DNA of 64,000 nucleotides from positions 2,542,001 to 2,606,000 of the forward strand of contig NC_014375.1 in the NCBI RefSeq assembly GCF_000144605.1, given 5' to 3'. A program made the position numbers and the translations under genes. Positions 18,587 through 27,415 of the stretch are shown here, piece after piece (position 1 is the stretch's first letter; every line of letters starts with the position of its first letter). The notes beneath the pieces were generated by a model, which made no database searches, was not told the DNA's origin, and saw only the letters and a program-made list of their open reading frames with translations. This DNA comes from Brevundimonas subvibrioides ATCC 15264. GTDB taxonomy: Bacteria > Pseudomonadota > Alphaproteobacteria > Caulobacterales > Caulobacteraceae.

Positions 18587-19483
18587 ATGCGAGATCAACG
18601 CGTGAAACTGCTGAACTGGATCCGAAGCCTTTCGACCCGGGATCGCCTGATCAGCCGCAAGGAGATCACGCACCTCTCGCCGGATGCGCTTCTGAAACGC
18701 AGCCGCGGACTGGCGAGCCCGGTGTACGTCGGCGACAACACGGTCCTGTGCCGTGTCCTGGGCCGGTACAGGTTGTTCGTCACGGCCGACGACGTGGGGT
18801 TCGGCGCGCCCGTCATGCTGGACGGCGCGTGGGAAACCTGGCTGACCAGCTTCATGGCGCGTCGGATCAGGCCGGGCATGGCGATCGTCGATGCCGGGGC
18901 CAACCACGGCTACTATACCCTGATGTTCGCGCATCTGACGGGGCCGACGGGACGCGTCGCCGCGGTGGAGCCCCACCCGCGGACAGCGGCCCTGCTTCGC
19001 AAGTCGGTCTATGCGAACGGTTTCCAGTTCTGGACGACGGTCATCGAACAGGCCGCAGGGGCCGAGGACGGCGTGACGCTCAGCCTTCACACCCCGGATC
19101 ATGAGCCCAAGAACGCCCACCTCTCCAGCGCCCCGCCGGGATCCGAGGTCAACGCCACGCCCGTCGCAGGGGCCAGACTGGCGACCATGATCGCAGACTG
19201 GCCGAAGATCGACTTCATCAAGGCCGACGTGGAGGGTGCAGAAGAGGCCTTCATCGAAGGGGCCTGGCCGGTTCTGGAACGGGACCGCCCTGCCCTCGTC
19301 CTTGAGTTCAACGCCGGCCGATGCGGAAATCCCTCAGGCCTTCTGGACCGACTGGCAGGCCTCTATGGCGACATCGGCGTCATCGAACGCGACGGCAAGA
19401 TCGGCCGGCGACCCAGAACGATTCTCGCAGACCCGTCCCGTTGCGAGGATTGGCTCCTGTTCTTCGAAGCCCCGGCACCGTGA
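18587..19483 (+). CDS. FkbM-family methyltransferase
   Basis: 298 residues. The SAM-binding motif I, MAIVDAGANHGYYTLMFA (about residues 100-117), with AAVEPHPRTAALLRKSV after it, is the FkbM hallmark; KIDFIKADVEGAEEAFIEGA is the second conserved block. FkbM enzymes O-methylate sugars, polyketides or lipids. The substrate is unknown here; in Caulobacterales several such genes serve surface polysaccharides. The start could also be a GTG at 18602. It begins right after the glnA terminator and seems to form its own short unit. Confidence 0.88.
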   Translation: MRDQRVKLLNWIRSLSTRDRLISRKEITHLSPDALLKRSRGLASPVYVGDNTVLCRVLGRYRLFVTADDVGFGAPVMLDGAWETWLTSFMARRIRPGMAIVDAGANHGYYTLMFAHLTGPTGRVAAVEPHPRTAALLRKSVYANGFQFWTTVIEQAAGAEDGVTLSLHTPDHEPKNAHLSSAPPGSEVNATPVAGARLATMIADWPKIDFIKADVEGAEEAFIEGAWPVLERDRPALVLEFNAGRCGNPSGLLDRLAGLYGDIGVIERDGKIGRRPRTILADPSRCEDWLLFFEAPAP

Positions 19484-19573
19484 CCTTGCCTGCTACCCCC
19501 GGGACGCGACGGCCTCTGATAACAAGCCGGGGCCTCCGCGAGGGTCGCGCCATCGTGGCGGGCGATGAACCGA

Positions 19574-19909
19574 TTACGCCTCATCGTTCGAACCAGGCTC
19601 CGGCTCGCCTTCCGACGACTCCTCCGCGGCCGCGTCCGCGTCGTCCGGTGCCTCGTCGGCAGGCGTCGCGGTCGCGTGGGGCGCCGAGGGTGCGGGGCCT
19701 GAAGGCGTTGCGGGCTCGTCTGCCGGCGCACTGCGAAGCGAGCCGCCCGCCGGGTTGAGGCAGCTTCCCGTGGATCCTTCGCACCTGACGTTGACCTTGC
19801 CGCCCTGACCCTCGTTGACCGTTTGTGCGTAGGTCAAGCCGGCGACGGCCATTGCCGCGACGACGAGGCTCGATGCCAGCCGCCAGGATGTCTGCAAACG
19901 CGAGGCCAT
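19574..19909 (-). CDS. Small secreted hypothetical protein with acidic tail
   Basis: 111 residues. An N-terminal signal peptide (LASSLVVAAMAVAGLTYAQ, cleavage likely near residue 29) is followed by a short segment with two cysteines (VRCEGSTGSCLNP) that may form a disulfide. The rest is a low-complexity Pro/Ala/Asp/Glu tail ending EGEPEPGSNDEA. No domain is recognised. It is leftward and convergent with the FkbM gene. The signal peptide and codon usage favour a real gene. Confidence 0.6.
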   Translation of the reverse strand: MASRLQTSWRLASSLVVAAMAVAGLTYAQTVNEGQGGKVNVRCEGSTGSCLNPAGGSLRSAPADEPATPSGPAPSAPHATATPADEAPDDADAAAEESSEGEPEPGSNDEA

Positions 19910-20104
19910 GGGAGTGCTCCTGTCCGGATGGCCTCAGACGGATCCGCCGTCGCAGCGCCACCGCTTCAGGTAACGCCGATTGGCGGAAGCGCGCAAGGTA
20001 CTCGGACCCGCCCGCTCCTGACGATTATATCCCGCCTGTTCGAACAGGTGAGATGGCACCGCTGGCGACGTCGCTTCCGACCGTTCGCCGGCATCCCGGC
20101 TCGG

Positions 20105-20992
20105 TCAGGCGGCCTCCAGCCCCTCGGCGTCCTCGTCCTTCTTGCGCCGCAGCTCGATCAGGCGGACGCACCAGATCGAGACCTCGTAGAGCAGCACGAG
20201 GGGCACGGCGAGCATCAGCTGGCTGATGGGGTCCGGCGGGGTCACCACGGCGGCCAGGACCACCACGGCGACGATCGCATAGCGACGCCCCTCCGCCATC
20301 AGCTTGGACGAGATCAGCCCGGCCATGCCCAGCAGGGTCGTCACGACCGGCAGCTGGAAGCACAGGCCGAACGCGAGGATCAGCGAGGTCACCAGGTTCA
20401 GATAGTCCGAGATCTTGGTCGTCAGCAGGACGGTGATGCCCTCGCTCGAGATCTGCTGGCTCAGCGAGAACAGCATCACGAACGGCAGCATGACGAAATA
20501 GACCAGGGCCCCGCCGAGGCAGAACATGACCGGCGTCGCGATCAGGAACGGCAGGAAGGCGCCCTTCTCGTTGCGGTACAGGCCGGGCGCGACGAAGGCG
20601 TACAGCTGATAGGCGATGATCGGGAAGGCCAGGACGATGGCGCCGAACCCGGCGATCTTCATCTTGGTGAACAGCTGTTCCAGCGGCGCGGTGGCGATCA
20701 GTTCGACGGCCGCCAGGCCACCGGCCGGCAGCGGCTTCATGCCGACGGCGATGGCCAGCAGGTCCAGCGGATTGCCGTGCGTGCCCCGGGCCACGGCGTC
20801 GGCGTGAACGGCGGCGGCGGCCTGGAACGGCTTGATCAGCTCGACCTGCAGCTGGGCCGCGAAGAAGAAGCACAGGATGAACGCCAGGATGAAGGCCACC
20901 ACGCACCAGACCAGACGCCCGCGCAGCTCGATCAGGTGATCCATCAGCGGCGCGCGCGACGCCTCGATCTCGTCCTCGTCGCGAACGGTCAC
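20105..20992 (-). CDS. tatC: Sec-independent protein translocase TatC
   Basis: 295 residues from a GTG at 20992 that overlaps the tatB stop by 4 bp (GTGA). It has the TatC order of six membrane helices, opening with RAPLMDHLIELRGRLVWCVVAF (the conserved cytoplasmic N-terminal motif) and containing FLPFLIATPVMFCLGGALVYF. TatC is the receptor for twin-arginine signals. It is the last gene of tatABC. Confidence 0.97.
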   Translation of the reverse strand: MTVRDEDEIEASRAPLMDHLIELRGRLVWCVVAFILAFILCFFFAAQLQVELIKPFQAAAAVHADAVARGTHGNPLDLLAIAVGMKPLPAGGLAAVELIATAPLEQLFTKMKIAGFGAIVLAFPIIAYQLYAFVAPGLYRNEKGAFLPFLIATPVMFCLGGALVYFVMLPFVMLFSLSQQISSEGITVLLTTKISDYLNLVTSLILAFGLCFQLPVVTTLLGMAGLISSKLMAEGRRYAIVAVVVLAAVVTPPDPISQLMLAVPLVLLYEVSIWCVRLIELRRKKDEDAEGLEAA

Positions 20993-21561
20993 AGGTCGAT
21001 CTTGCTGTTACGCGGCGCGCGGGATTTGGAGGCCTTAGGCGTCTGCGTTTCGGCCTTCCCGGCAACCGCCTTGGCCCGGGGCTTGATCGGTGTCCTCGCG
21101 GCTCCATCGGCCGAGGTCGTCCTGGCGGCCGCCGTGCGGGGCTTGCGCGGCTTCGGCGCAGCGGCTGCGGCCGGGGCTGCGGCCTCGGGCGCGGGCATCG
21201 TCATGGATTCGGGGAACTCGGGCTGGTCCAGCACCACGGCATTCGGCGGTGTCTCGACATAGGCGGGCTTGTCCAGCTCGGCCTTGATATCCTTGAACGC
21301 CGCGTCGGCGGCGGCCCCCAGGGGCACCATCTGGCTGGTGCGCAGGGCGTCGACCTCTTTCCGCAGCTCGTCCAGTTCGGACTGGCGAGCCATGTCCTCG
21401 AAGCTGGCGCGGAACTCGTTGGCCATGCCGCGGGCCTTGGCGACCATCTTGCCGAGCGCGCGCAGCATTCCGGGCAGCCGCTCGGGGCCCACGACCACGA
21501 GGGCGACGATGCCGATCACCAGATATTCGAGGCCCCCGATCCCGGGGCCGAGGCCGCCCAT
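20989..21561 (-). CDS. tatB: Sec-independent protein translocase TatB
   Basis: 190 residues. The N-terminal helix (PGIGGLEYLVIGIVALVVVGPERLPGMLRALG, with the Glu/Gly pattern of TatB) leads into an amphipathic helix (AKARGMANEFRASFEDMARQ) and a long Pro/Ala/Lys-rich cytoplasmic tail with KPRKPRTAAA. It forms the TatBC receptor. It lies between tatA (26 bp upstream) and tatC. Confidence 0.95.
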   Translation of the reverse strand: MGGLGPGIGGLEYLVIGIVALVVVGPERLPGMLRALGKMVAKARGMANEFRASFEDMARQSELDELRKEVDALRTSQMVPLGAAADAAFKDIKAELDKPAYVETPPNAVVLDQPEFPESMTMPAPEAAAPAAAAAPKPRKPRTAAARTTSADGAARTPIKPRAKAVAGKAETQTPKASKSRAPRNSKIDL

Positions 21562-21587
21562 CCTTCAGGCTCTCATCCGGTCCGCGA

Positions 21588-21806
21588 CTAGCGCTTCAGC
21601 TCTTCCTTTTCCGCGTCGGTGCGCGGCAGGCTGGACACGCCCTCGTGCGGTCCGTCCTTCTTGTCTTCGTCCTTCAGGCCTTCCTTGAAAGCCTTGATGC
21701 CCTTGGCGGCGTCACCCATCAGGCCCGAAATCTTGCCCTTGCCGCCGAACAGCAGGGCGACGACGACGATAACGATGGCCCAGTGCCAGATGCTGAAGCT
21801 GCCCAA
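21588..21806 (-). CDS. tatA: Sec-independent protein translocase TatA
   Basis: 72 residues from a TTG start at 21806. The usual TatA opening, [22 protein letters not shown], requires this codon, and a GGAGAG ribosome site lies just upstream; no ATG fits. After the membrane helix comes the hinge [26 protein letters not shown] and a charged tail. TatA forms the export channel. The rare start may lower its translation. First gene of tatABC. Confidence 0.93.
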   Translation of the reverse strand: MGSFSIWHWAIVIVVVALLFGGKGKISGLMGDAAKGIKAFKEGLKDEDKKDGPHEGVSSLPRTDAEKEELKR

Positions 21807-21909
21807 GACGAACTCTCCTCGAACGGACCCGAAGCGGCCCGCGTCAAACATACGGTGCATATAGTCCAACGGATGGCGACGCGCCAAGCGAACCTGTAAG
21901 TGCGCGCAA

Positions 21910-22362
21910 ATGAGTCACGTGATCATCCACACAGACGGCGCCTGCAAGGGCAACCCCGGCCCCGGCGGCTGGGGCGCCATCATCCAGTTCGGCGAAAAGG
22001 CCAAGGAAATGTCGGGCGGCGAGCCGCTGACGACCAACAACCGCATGGAGCTCACCGCCGCCATCATGGCGCTGGAGGCCCTGACCCGGCCGTGCAAGAT
22101 CGACCTGCACACCGACAGCAAATACGTGATGGACGGCATCACCGGCTGGATCCACGGCTGGAAGGCGCGGGGCTGGAAGACCGCGGACAAGAAGCCGGTC
22201 AAGAACGACGACCTGTGGAAACGCCTCGACGTCGCCCGCACGCGCCACGAGGTGAAATGGCACTGGGTCAAGGGCCACGCCGGCCACGCCCTGAACGAGC
22301 GCGCCGATCAGCTGGCCAACCGCGGCATCGAGGAGATGCGCGCGGCGAAAGCGAAAGCCTAG
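21910..22362 (+). CDS. rnhA: Ribonuclease HI
   Basis: 150 residues, standard RNase HI, which cleaves RNA in RNA-DNA hybrids. The catalytic acidic residues are all visible: Asp in [17 protein letters not shown], Glu in [13 protein letters not shown], Asp in [10 protein letters not shown] and Asp in NERADQLAN. Its stop overlaps the stop of the convergent nfeD gene by 4 bp. Confidence 0.98.
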   Translation: MSHVIIHTDGACKGNPGPGGWGAIIQFGEKAKEMSGGEPLTTNNRMELTAAIMALEALTRPCKIDLHTDSKYVMDGITGWIHGWKARGWKTADKKPVKNDDLWKRLDVARTRHEVKWHWVKGHAGHALNERADQLANRGIEEMRAAKAKA

Positions 22363-22817
22363 GCGGCGCGCACCTTCAGGCCGGACCCCAGGCTGGACTG
22401 GACGATGACGTCGGCCCCGACGTCGGGTGCCGTGCCCTCGATCTCGGCCGGCCATTCGGCCCCGGACACGAACACCCGCCCCCGCCCGCCCACGAACGCC
22501 TCGACCACCCTGGCGCGCTGGCCGACCAGCCGCCCGTCGCGGTCGTTGATGTCCGGGCTCTCGGACGGGTTCACCCGCTGGATCAGGGCGCGCGACAGCA
22601 GGGTCGACAGCAGCGTCAGGGCGGCGAAGATCCCCACCTCGATCGGCAGGCCCAGCCGAAGCCCCAGCGCGGTCAGGACCGCGACAATCCCGGCCGACAC
22701 CGCCGGCCACAACAGCCATTCGGTCGAAAACGCCGCCTCGACGGCCAGAAGCAGGACGCCCAGGGCCAGCCAGATCCAGAACGGCTGGGCGGCGTAGATG
22801 TCGGCGATGGCGGTCAT
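22359..22817 (-). CDS. NfeD-like membrane protein
   Basis: 152 residues from the ATG at 22817. Three or four membrane helices in the first 80 residues ([48 protein letters not shown]) are followed by the soluble OB-fold NfeD domain ([30 protein letters not shown]). It lies 14 bp after the stomatin-like gene, the usual partner, and the two are thought to act together in membrane microdomains and protein quality control. Confidence 0.9.
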   Translation of the reverse strand: MTAIADIYAAQPFWIWLALGVLLLAVEAAFSTEWLLWPAVSAGIVAVLTALGLRLGLPIEVGIFAALTLLSTLLSRALIQRVNPSESPDINDRDGRLVGQRARVVEAFVGGRGRVFVSGAEWPAEIEGTAPDVGADVIVQSSLGSGLKVRAA

Positions 22818-22831
22818 GCTGGCGCTCCTGT

Positions 22832-23809
22832 TCAGGCGGTGGGCGGCACGGTTCCGGCGCGGGGGCGGGCCGGAGGGGGCGGCGGGGCGGCGCGGGACAC
22901 CTGCTGCTGGTCGCGCGCCAGGCCGACCAGTTCGCCGATCCCGGCGATGGTCCCGACCAGGCTGCCCATCTCGGCGGGCACGATCACCGTCTTGGCGGTC
23001 GGGTTGCGGGCCAGTTCGGCGAAGGCCTCGACGTATTTCTGGGCGACGAAATAGTTGATCGCGTTGACGTCGCCGGCCGCGATGGCCTGGCTGACCATGG
23101 CGGTCGCCTTGGCCTCGGCCTCGGCCGCGCGTTCGCGGGCCTCGGCGTCGCGGAACGCCGCTTCCTTGCGGCCTTCCGATTGCAGTATGGCCGACTGCTT
23201 GGCCCCCTCGGCGCGGGCGATGGCGGCCTGTTTCTCGCCCTCGGCCTCGGTGATGATGGCGCGCTTCTCGCGTTCGGCCTTCATCTGACGGGCCATGGCG
23301 TTGGTGATGTCGACCGGCGGCGTCAGGTCCTTGATCTCGATCCGGTTGACCTTGACGCCCCAAGGCTCGGTCGCCGCATCGATGACGGTCAGCAGGCGGG
23401 TGTTGATCGAATCGCGCTGGAACAGGACCTCGTCCAGCTCCATCGAGCCGACCACGGTCCGCAGGTTGGTCATGCAGAGCTGGGTGATCGCGTAGGGCAG
23501 GTTCTCGACCCGATAGGCCGCGCTGGCGGCGTCCATCACCTGGATGAAGACGATGGCGTCGACCTTCACCATGGCGTTGTCCTTGGTGATGACCTCCTGC
23601 TGGGGCACGTCCAGGACCTGCTCCATCATGTTCATCCGCCGCCCGATCCGCTCGACGAACGGCGTCAGGATGCTGATGCCGGGCTTCAGGGTCTTGGTGT
23701 ATTTGCCGAACCGCTCGACCGTCATCTCGCGCCCCTGGGGCACGATCTTGACGACGCTGAACAGCAGCACGATGGCCAGGGCCACCAGGGCGAGTGCGAA
23801 ATAGCTCAT
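22832..23809 (-). CDS. SPFH/stomatin-family membrane protein (QmcA-like)
   Basis: 325 residues. An N-terminal membrane helix ([21 protein letters not shown]) is followed by the SPFH/band-7 domain: [49 protein letters not shown] is the canonical opening. A long Ala/Glu/Lys coiled coil ([26 protein letters not shown]) follows, then a Pro-rich tail. These proteins form large ring-shaped membrane scaffolds. Coupled with the NfeD gene behind it. Confidence 0.93.
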   Translation of the reverse strand: MSYFALALVALAIVLLFSVVKIVPQGREMTVERFGKYTKTLKPGISILTPFVERIGRRMNMMEQVLDVPQQEVITKDNAMVKVDAIVFIQVMDAASAAYRVENLPYAITQLCMTNLRTVVGSMELDEVLFQRDSINTRLLTVIDAATEPWGVKVNRIEIKDLTPPVDITNAMARQMKAEREKRAIITEAEGEKQAAIARAEGAKQSAILQSEGRKEAAFRDAEARERAAEAEAKATAMVSQAIAAGDVNAINYFVAQKYVEAFAELARNPTAKTVIVPAEMGSLVGTIAGIGELVGLARDQQQVSRAAPPPPPARPRAGTVPPTA

Positions 23810-23882
23810 CCGTTTCCTCCGTATCGCACCACGTTAGCCCTGCACCGGCCCCGGTTCCATCGAAACCGGTCACCCCCAAACG

Positions 23883-23910
23883 AAAACGGCGGCCCCCGAA
23901 GGGACCGCCG
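23883..23910 (-). terminator. Terminator of the acidic-tail gene
   Basis: On the minus strand, CGGCGG pairs with CCGCCG and CCC with GGG around a 4-nt loop, with one mismatch, then TTTTCGTTT. It lies about 25 bp after the stop at 23934. Confidence 0.7.
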
Positions 23911-23933
23911 CAAGCGCTCGATTGAGAAGGAGA

Positions 23934-24425
23934 CTATTCTTCTTCTTCTTCTTCCTCCTCTTCCTCGTCCTCGGCGTCGTCTTCCTCTTCCTCGTCTTCT
24001 TCCTCGTCTTCTTCTTCTTCGTCCTCTTCCTCGTCCTCGGCGTCGTCTTCATCTTCTTCTTCGTCTTCCGAGGGATCTTCCTCGTCGACGTCGTCGTCCT
24101 CGACCTCGAAGCCGCCGCCTTCGCACAGGTCGACGTCATAGACTTCTTCGGTGTCGCCATCCTCGTAGGTGGCCATCACGTCCTGCACGCAGTCGTCGCC
24201 CACATCGAAGGTGACTTCGACGGCATCGCCCGGCGCGATTTCTTCGTCGAGCAGGTTGTCGCCGAAATCTTCGACCGACGTGCCAGAAATCGCGAGTTCA
24301 ACGATCGGAACTTCGCCGGTGTTGGTCACGGTCATCGTAGCTTGCGCCATGGCGGCAGTGCCGAAAGCGCTCATGCCGATCACGAGAGCCGCGGTCGATG
24401 CTGCGGCGAGCAAGGTCTTCTTCAT
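23934..24425 (-). CDS. Secreted protein with a small two-cysteine domain and a polyacidic tail
   Basis: 163 residues from the ATG at 24425 (KKTLLAAAS). Signal peptide about 1-28. Residues 30-105 look like a beta-sandwich: VTNTGEVPIVELAISG, then LLDEEIAPGDAVEVTF, Cys79 followed by QDVMATYEDGD, and VYDVDLCEGG with Cys101. This matches in pattern a small secreted domain (LxPGxxxxV...C...AxxxDG...DLC) seen in many bacteria. From about residue 107 to the end 51 of 57 residues are Asp or Glu, coded by near-repetitive GAR/GAY codons (23937-24068). The tail could bind calcium or other cations in the periplasm or outside. Function unknown. Confidence 0.85.
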   Translation of the reverse strand: MKKTLLAAASTAALVIGMSAFGTAAMAQATMTVTNTGEVPIVELAISGTSVEDFGDNLLDEEIAPGDAVEVTFDVGDDCVQDVMATYEDGDTEEVYDVDLCEGGGFEVEDDDVDEEDPSEDEEEDEDDAEDEEEDEEEEDEEEDEEEEDDAEDEEEEEEEEEE

Positions 24426-24564
24426 TCGATATCTCCCCCGAGTCGGCAAAACGCCGATCTCTTAGCTGTGTGGCAGACGAATCCGGAGAAGTCACTCCGG
24501 GTCCGCTGCAGCGTGTGTCGCTTTCCGAGCGGGCAAACGTAAGTGACGACACCTGACGGCGACC

Positions 24565-24987
24565 TCAGGGCGTGGTGGCCATCCCGACACCCGCCGTGAT
24601 GATCCGGCGGGTCTCGTCCCAGGACACAAACGCCAGCGCCTCCTCGACGGGCATGAAGACGGCCTCGACCGCGTCGTCGCCGGCCACCGGTTCCCCGGCG
24701 ATCCAGCGGGCCACGTAGTCGATCAGCACATAGTGCCGGCCCTCGTCGGCGAAGATGCCGTCGACGACATCGATCAGGCCCAGGATCTGCGCCGACACGC
24801 CTGTCTCCTCACGCAGTTCACGCAGGGCGGCCTCGACGGCCTTTTCGCCCGGCTCGATCCGCCCGCCAGGCAGGCTCCACTGGCCGATGCGCGGTGGGGT
24901 CCCCCGCCGGATCATGAGGACGCGGTCTCCCTGCACGCAGACGACGCCGACAGCGGGAACGGGAGCGGTGGGACGGGGGTTGGTCAT
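24565..24987 (-). CDS. NUDIX hydrolase
   Basis: 140 residues. The Nudix box is complete: GGRIEPGEKAVEAALRELREETGV (GX5EX7REUXEEXGU) at about residues 40-63. The N-terminal strand is VPAVGVVCVQGDRVLMIRRG, and later comes YVLIDYVARWIAGEP. It cleaves nucleoside diphosphates linked to another moiety; the resemblance is to the MutT/ADP-ribose-pyrophosphatase-like group, but the substrate cannot be assigned. It is divergent from the FAD oxidase gene. Confidence 0.93.
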   Translation of the reverse strand: MTNPRPTAPVPAVGVVCVQGDRVLMIRRGTPPRIGQWSLPGGRIEPGEKAVEAALRELREETGVSAQILGLIDVVDGIFADEGRHYVLIDYVARWIAGEPVAGDDAVEAVFMPVEEALAFVSWDETRRIITAGVGMATTP

Positions 24988-25055
24988 TCCCCCATCATAG
25001 CGATCCGGCCCGGTTTGGGGTGGCGTATGCGGCTCCGCTTTGAGACAAGTCCCTT

Positions 25056-26471
25056 ATGAGCGCGAGCCCCCCTCCCCCCGCTGATGCCGTCATCGCCCTG
25101 AAGTCCGCCCTCGGCCCGTCCGGCTGGACCGAGGATGCGGCCGAAATCGCGCCCTGGCTGACGGAGTGGCGCAACCGGTGGAACGGCCACACGCCGCTGA
25201 TGCTGAAGCCGGCCACGACCGCCGAGGTGGCCCGGGCCGTCGAGATCTGCGCGCGCTACAGCGTCGCCATCGTGCCCCAGGGCGGGGACACGGGTCTGGT
25301 CGGCGGTCAGATTCCCTACGGCGAGGTCCTGCTGTCGACCCGCCGGCTGCGCACGGTGCGCGACGTCACCCCTCTGGACGACGCCATGACGGTCGAGGCG
25401 GGCGTGACCCTTCTGGAGGCGCAACAGCTGGCAGCCCGGGCGGACCGGTTCTTTCCGCTCAGCCTGGCGGCCGAGGGCACGGCGACGATCGGCGGGGTCA
25501 TCTCGACCAACGCGGGCGGCACGGCCGTGATCCGCTACGGGGTCATGCGCGACCTGGTGCTGGGCCTCGAGGCTGTCATGCCGGACGGTCAGGTGTTCAA
25601 CGGGCTGAAGCGGCTGAGAAAGGACAACACCGGCTACGACCTGAAACAGCTGCTGATCGGGGCTGAAGGCACGCTGGGCGTGATCACGGCGGCGACGCTG
25701 AAGCTGTTCCCCATCATGCGCAGCCGCGCCACGGCCGTGGTGGGCCTGGCCGATCCCCATGCCGCCATCCAGCTGCTGGCCCGCGCCAAGTCCGAGACCG
25801 GCGGCGGGGTCGAGGCGTTCGAGCTGATGAAGCGGGTCGGTGTCGACTTCGCGCTGAAACACATCCCCGGCGTCCGCGAGCCGCTGGACAGCGTCCAGCC
25901 CTGGTACGCCCTGATCGAGCTGACCTCGGGCGAACCGGGCGCGGCCGAGGCCGGTATGGAGCGCATCCTGTCCGCCGCCTTCGAGGCTGACCTGATCACC
26001 GACGCGGCAATCGCCCAGAACGAGACCCAGGCCCGCGACTTCTGGAAGCTGCGAGAGGAACAGTCGGCGGCCCAGAAGCCCGAGGGGGGCGGCTGGAAGC
26101 ATGACGTGTCGGTCCCCGTCAGCCGCATCGCCGACTTCCTTGACGAGGCCACCGCCGCCGTCGAACGGTTCGAGCCGGGCGCGCGGGTCAGCGCCTTCGG
26201 CCACGTCGGCGACGGCAATATGCACTACGACGTGCTGTGCCCGCCGGGCGCCGACCTGAAGGCCTTCCTGGGCCGTTGGGAGGCCGGCTCGGAGGTCGTG
26301 CACGACATCGTCGCCCGCTACGAGGGTTCGATCAGCGCCGAGCACGGGCTCGGACGGCTGAAGACCGAGGAAGCGCGGCGCTACAAGTCGCCGCTGGAGA
26401 TCGCCACCATGCAGGCGATCCGGACGGCCATCGATCCGCAGAGGATCATGAACCCGGCCGTCTTGTTCTGA
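25056..26471 (+). CDS. FAD-linked D-2-hydroxyacid dehydrogenase/oxidase (GlcD/D2HGDH-like)
   Basis: 471 residues. The VAO-type FAD-binding domain carries VPQGGDTGLVGGQ (the phosphate-binding loop), the segment AEGTATIGGVISTNAGGTAVIRYGVMRDLVLGLE, and KDNTGYDLKQLLIGAEGTLGVITAATLKL. The C-terminal FAD-oxidase domain ends with GHVGDGNMHYDV, SISAEHGLGRLKTEE and IDPQRIMNPAVLF, with the metal or substrate histidines of the D-lactate/D-2-hydroxyglutarate/glycolate group. The exact substrate is not clear. Single gene, 68 bp from the divergent Nudix gene. Confidence 0.92.
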   Translation: MSASPPPPADAVIALKSALGPSGWTEDAAEIAPWLTEWRNRWNGHTPLMLKPATTAEVARAVEICARYSVAIVPQGGDTGLVGGQIPYGEVLLSTRRLRTVRDVTPLDDAMTVEAGVTLLEAQQLAARADRFFPLSLAAEGTATIGGVISTNAGGTAVIRYGVMRDLVLGLEAVMPDGQVFNGLKRLRKDNTGYDLKQLLIGAEGTLGVITAATLKLFPIMRSRATAVVGLADPHAAIQLLARAKSETGGGVEAFELMKRVGVDFALKHIPGVREPLDSVQPWYALIELTSGEPGAAEAGMERILSAAFEADLITDAAIAQNETQARDFWKLREEQSAAQKPEGGGWKHDVSVPVSRIADFLDEATAAVERFEPGARVSAFGHVGDGNMHYDVLCPPGADLKAFLGRWEAGSEVVHDIVARYEGSISAEHGLGRLKTEEARRYKSPLEIATMQAIRTAIDPQRIMNPAVLF

Positions 26472-26542
26472 GGCGATCGGTACCCTTCATTCCGTCACCA
26501 AACGCGCCTAGACACCGCGCCTGACGAACGGAGCCCCTGCCC

Positions 26543-27307
26543 TTGCTGATCGTGCTGTCTCCGGCCAAGCGGCTGGACTTTTCCGAACCCCAAACGACGG
26601 TCCCGGCGACCCAGCCGCGGTTCACCGACGACCTGGCCAGCCTGGCCCGCACCGCCAAACGCCAGACCAGGGCGGACCTGCGTCGGCTGATGAGCATCTC
26701 CGATGACCTGGCCCAGCTGAACCGCGAGCGGTTCCAGGCCTTCGATCCGGCCGCGACCGATGTCGGCATCCAGGCCGCCTTCGCCTTCGCCGGCGACGTC
26801 TATCAGGGTCTTGAGGCGCGGACGCTGGACGACAAGGCACTGGCCTTCGCCCAGGATCATCTGCGCATCCTGTCGGGCCTGTACGGCCTGCTGCGTCCGC
26901 TGGACCGCATTCAGCCCTATCGGCTGGAGATGGGCACCCGGCTCAAGACGCGGCGCGGGTCCAGCCTCTACGACTTCTGGGGCGACCGGATCTCGAAGCA
27001 GCTGAATGCCGACGCGGACGCGCAGTCTGATCCAACGCTGGTGAACCTCGCCAGCCAGGAATATTTCGGCGCGGTCGACGCCAAGGCGCTGAAACTGCCA
27101 GTCGTCACGCCCCAGTTCCGCGAGAACAGGGACGGCGAAAGTCGAATCATCTCGTTCTTCGCCAAGAAGGCGCGCGGGACCATGGCGCGGTTCGCCATCG
27201 ACGAGCGGATCGAAAAGGCCGGCGACCTGAAAGCCTTCGACCGCGACGGCTACGTCTTCGACAAGACGGCTTCGACCGACAGCGACTGGATATTCACCCG
27301 CTCATGA
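26543..27307 (+). CDS. yaaA: Peroxide stress protein YaaA
   Basis: 254 residues of the UPF0246/YaaA family. It begins LIVLSPAKRLDF from a TTG start at 26543, which keeps the conserved N-terminus; no ATG is possible there. Other family marks are AFAFAGDVYQGLEARTL, ILSGLYGLLRPLDRIQPYRLEMGTRL, LYDFWGDRI and VVTPQFRE. In E. coli YaaA lowers free iron during peroxide stress. Confidence 0.96.
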   Translation: MLIVLSPAKRLDFSEPQTTVPATQPRFTDDLASLARTAKRQTRADLRRLMSISDDLAQLNRERFQAFDPAATDVGIQAAFAFAGDVYQGLEARTLDDKALAFAQDHLRILSGLYGLLRPLDRIQPYRLEMGTRLKTRRGSSLYDFWGDRISKQLNADADAQSDPTLVNLASQEYFGAVDAKALKLPVVTPQFRENRDGESRIISFFAKKARGTMARFAIDERIEKAGDLKAFDRDGYVFDKTASTDSDWIFTRS

Positions 27308-27415
27308 AATCTTCTCCGGCCTGTCGCCTTCGCGGCCGCGAGCGGCTAGGCTGACGGAACCAGAAACCGACGCCAGGCTTTCGGCGACACCAAGAAACCA
27401 GAGTGGACGACACGC

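Noticed and set aside
20035..20048. A LexA/SOS box
   Set aside because: Alphaproteobacterial LexA sites need GTTC-N7-GTTC; this is a plain palindrome with a single GTTC-GAAC centre.
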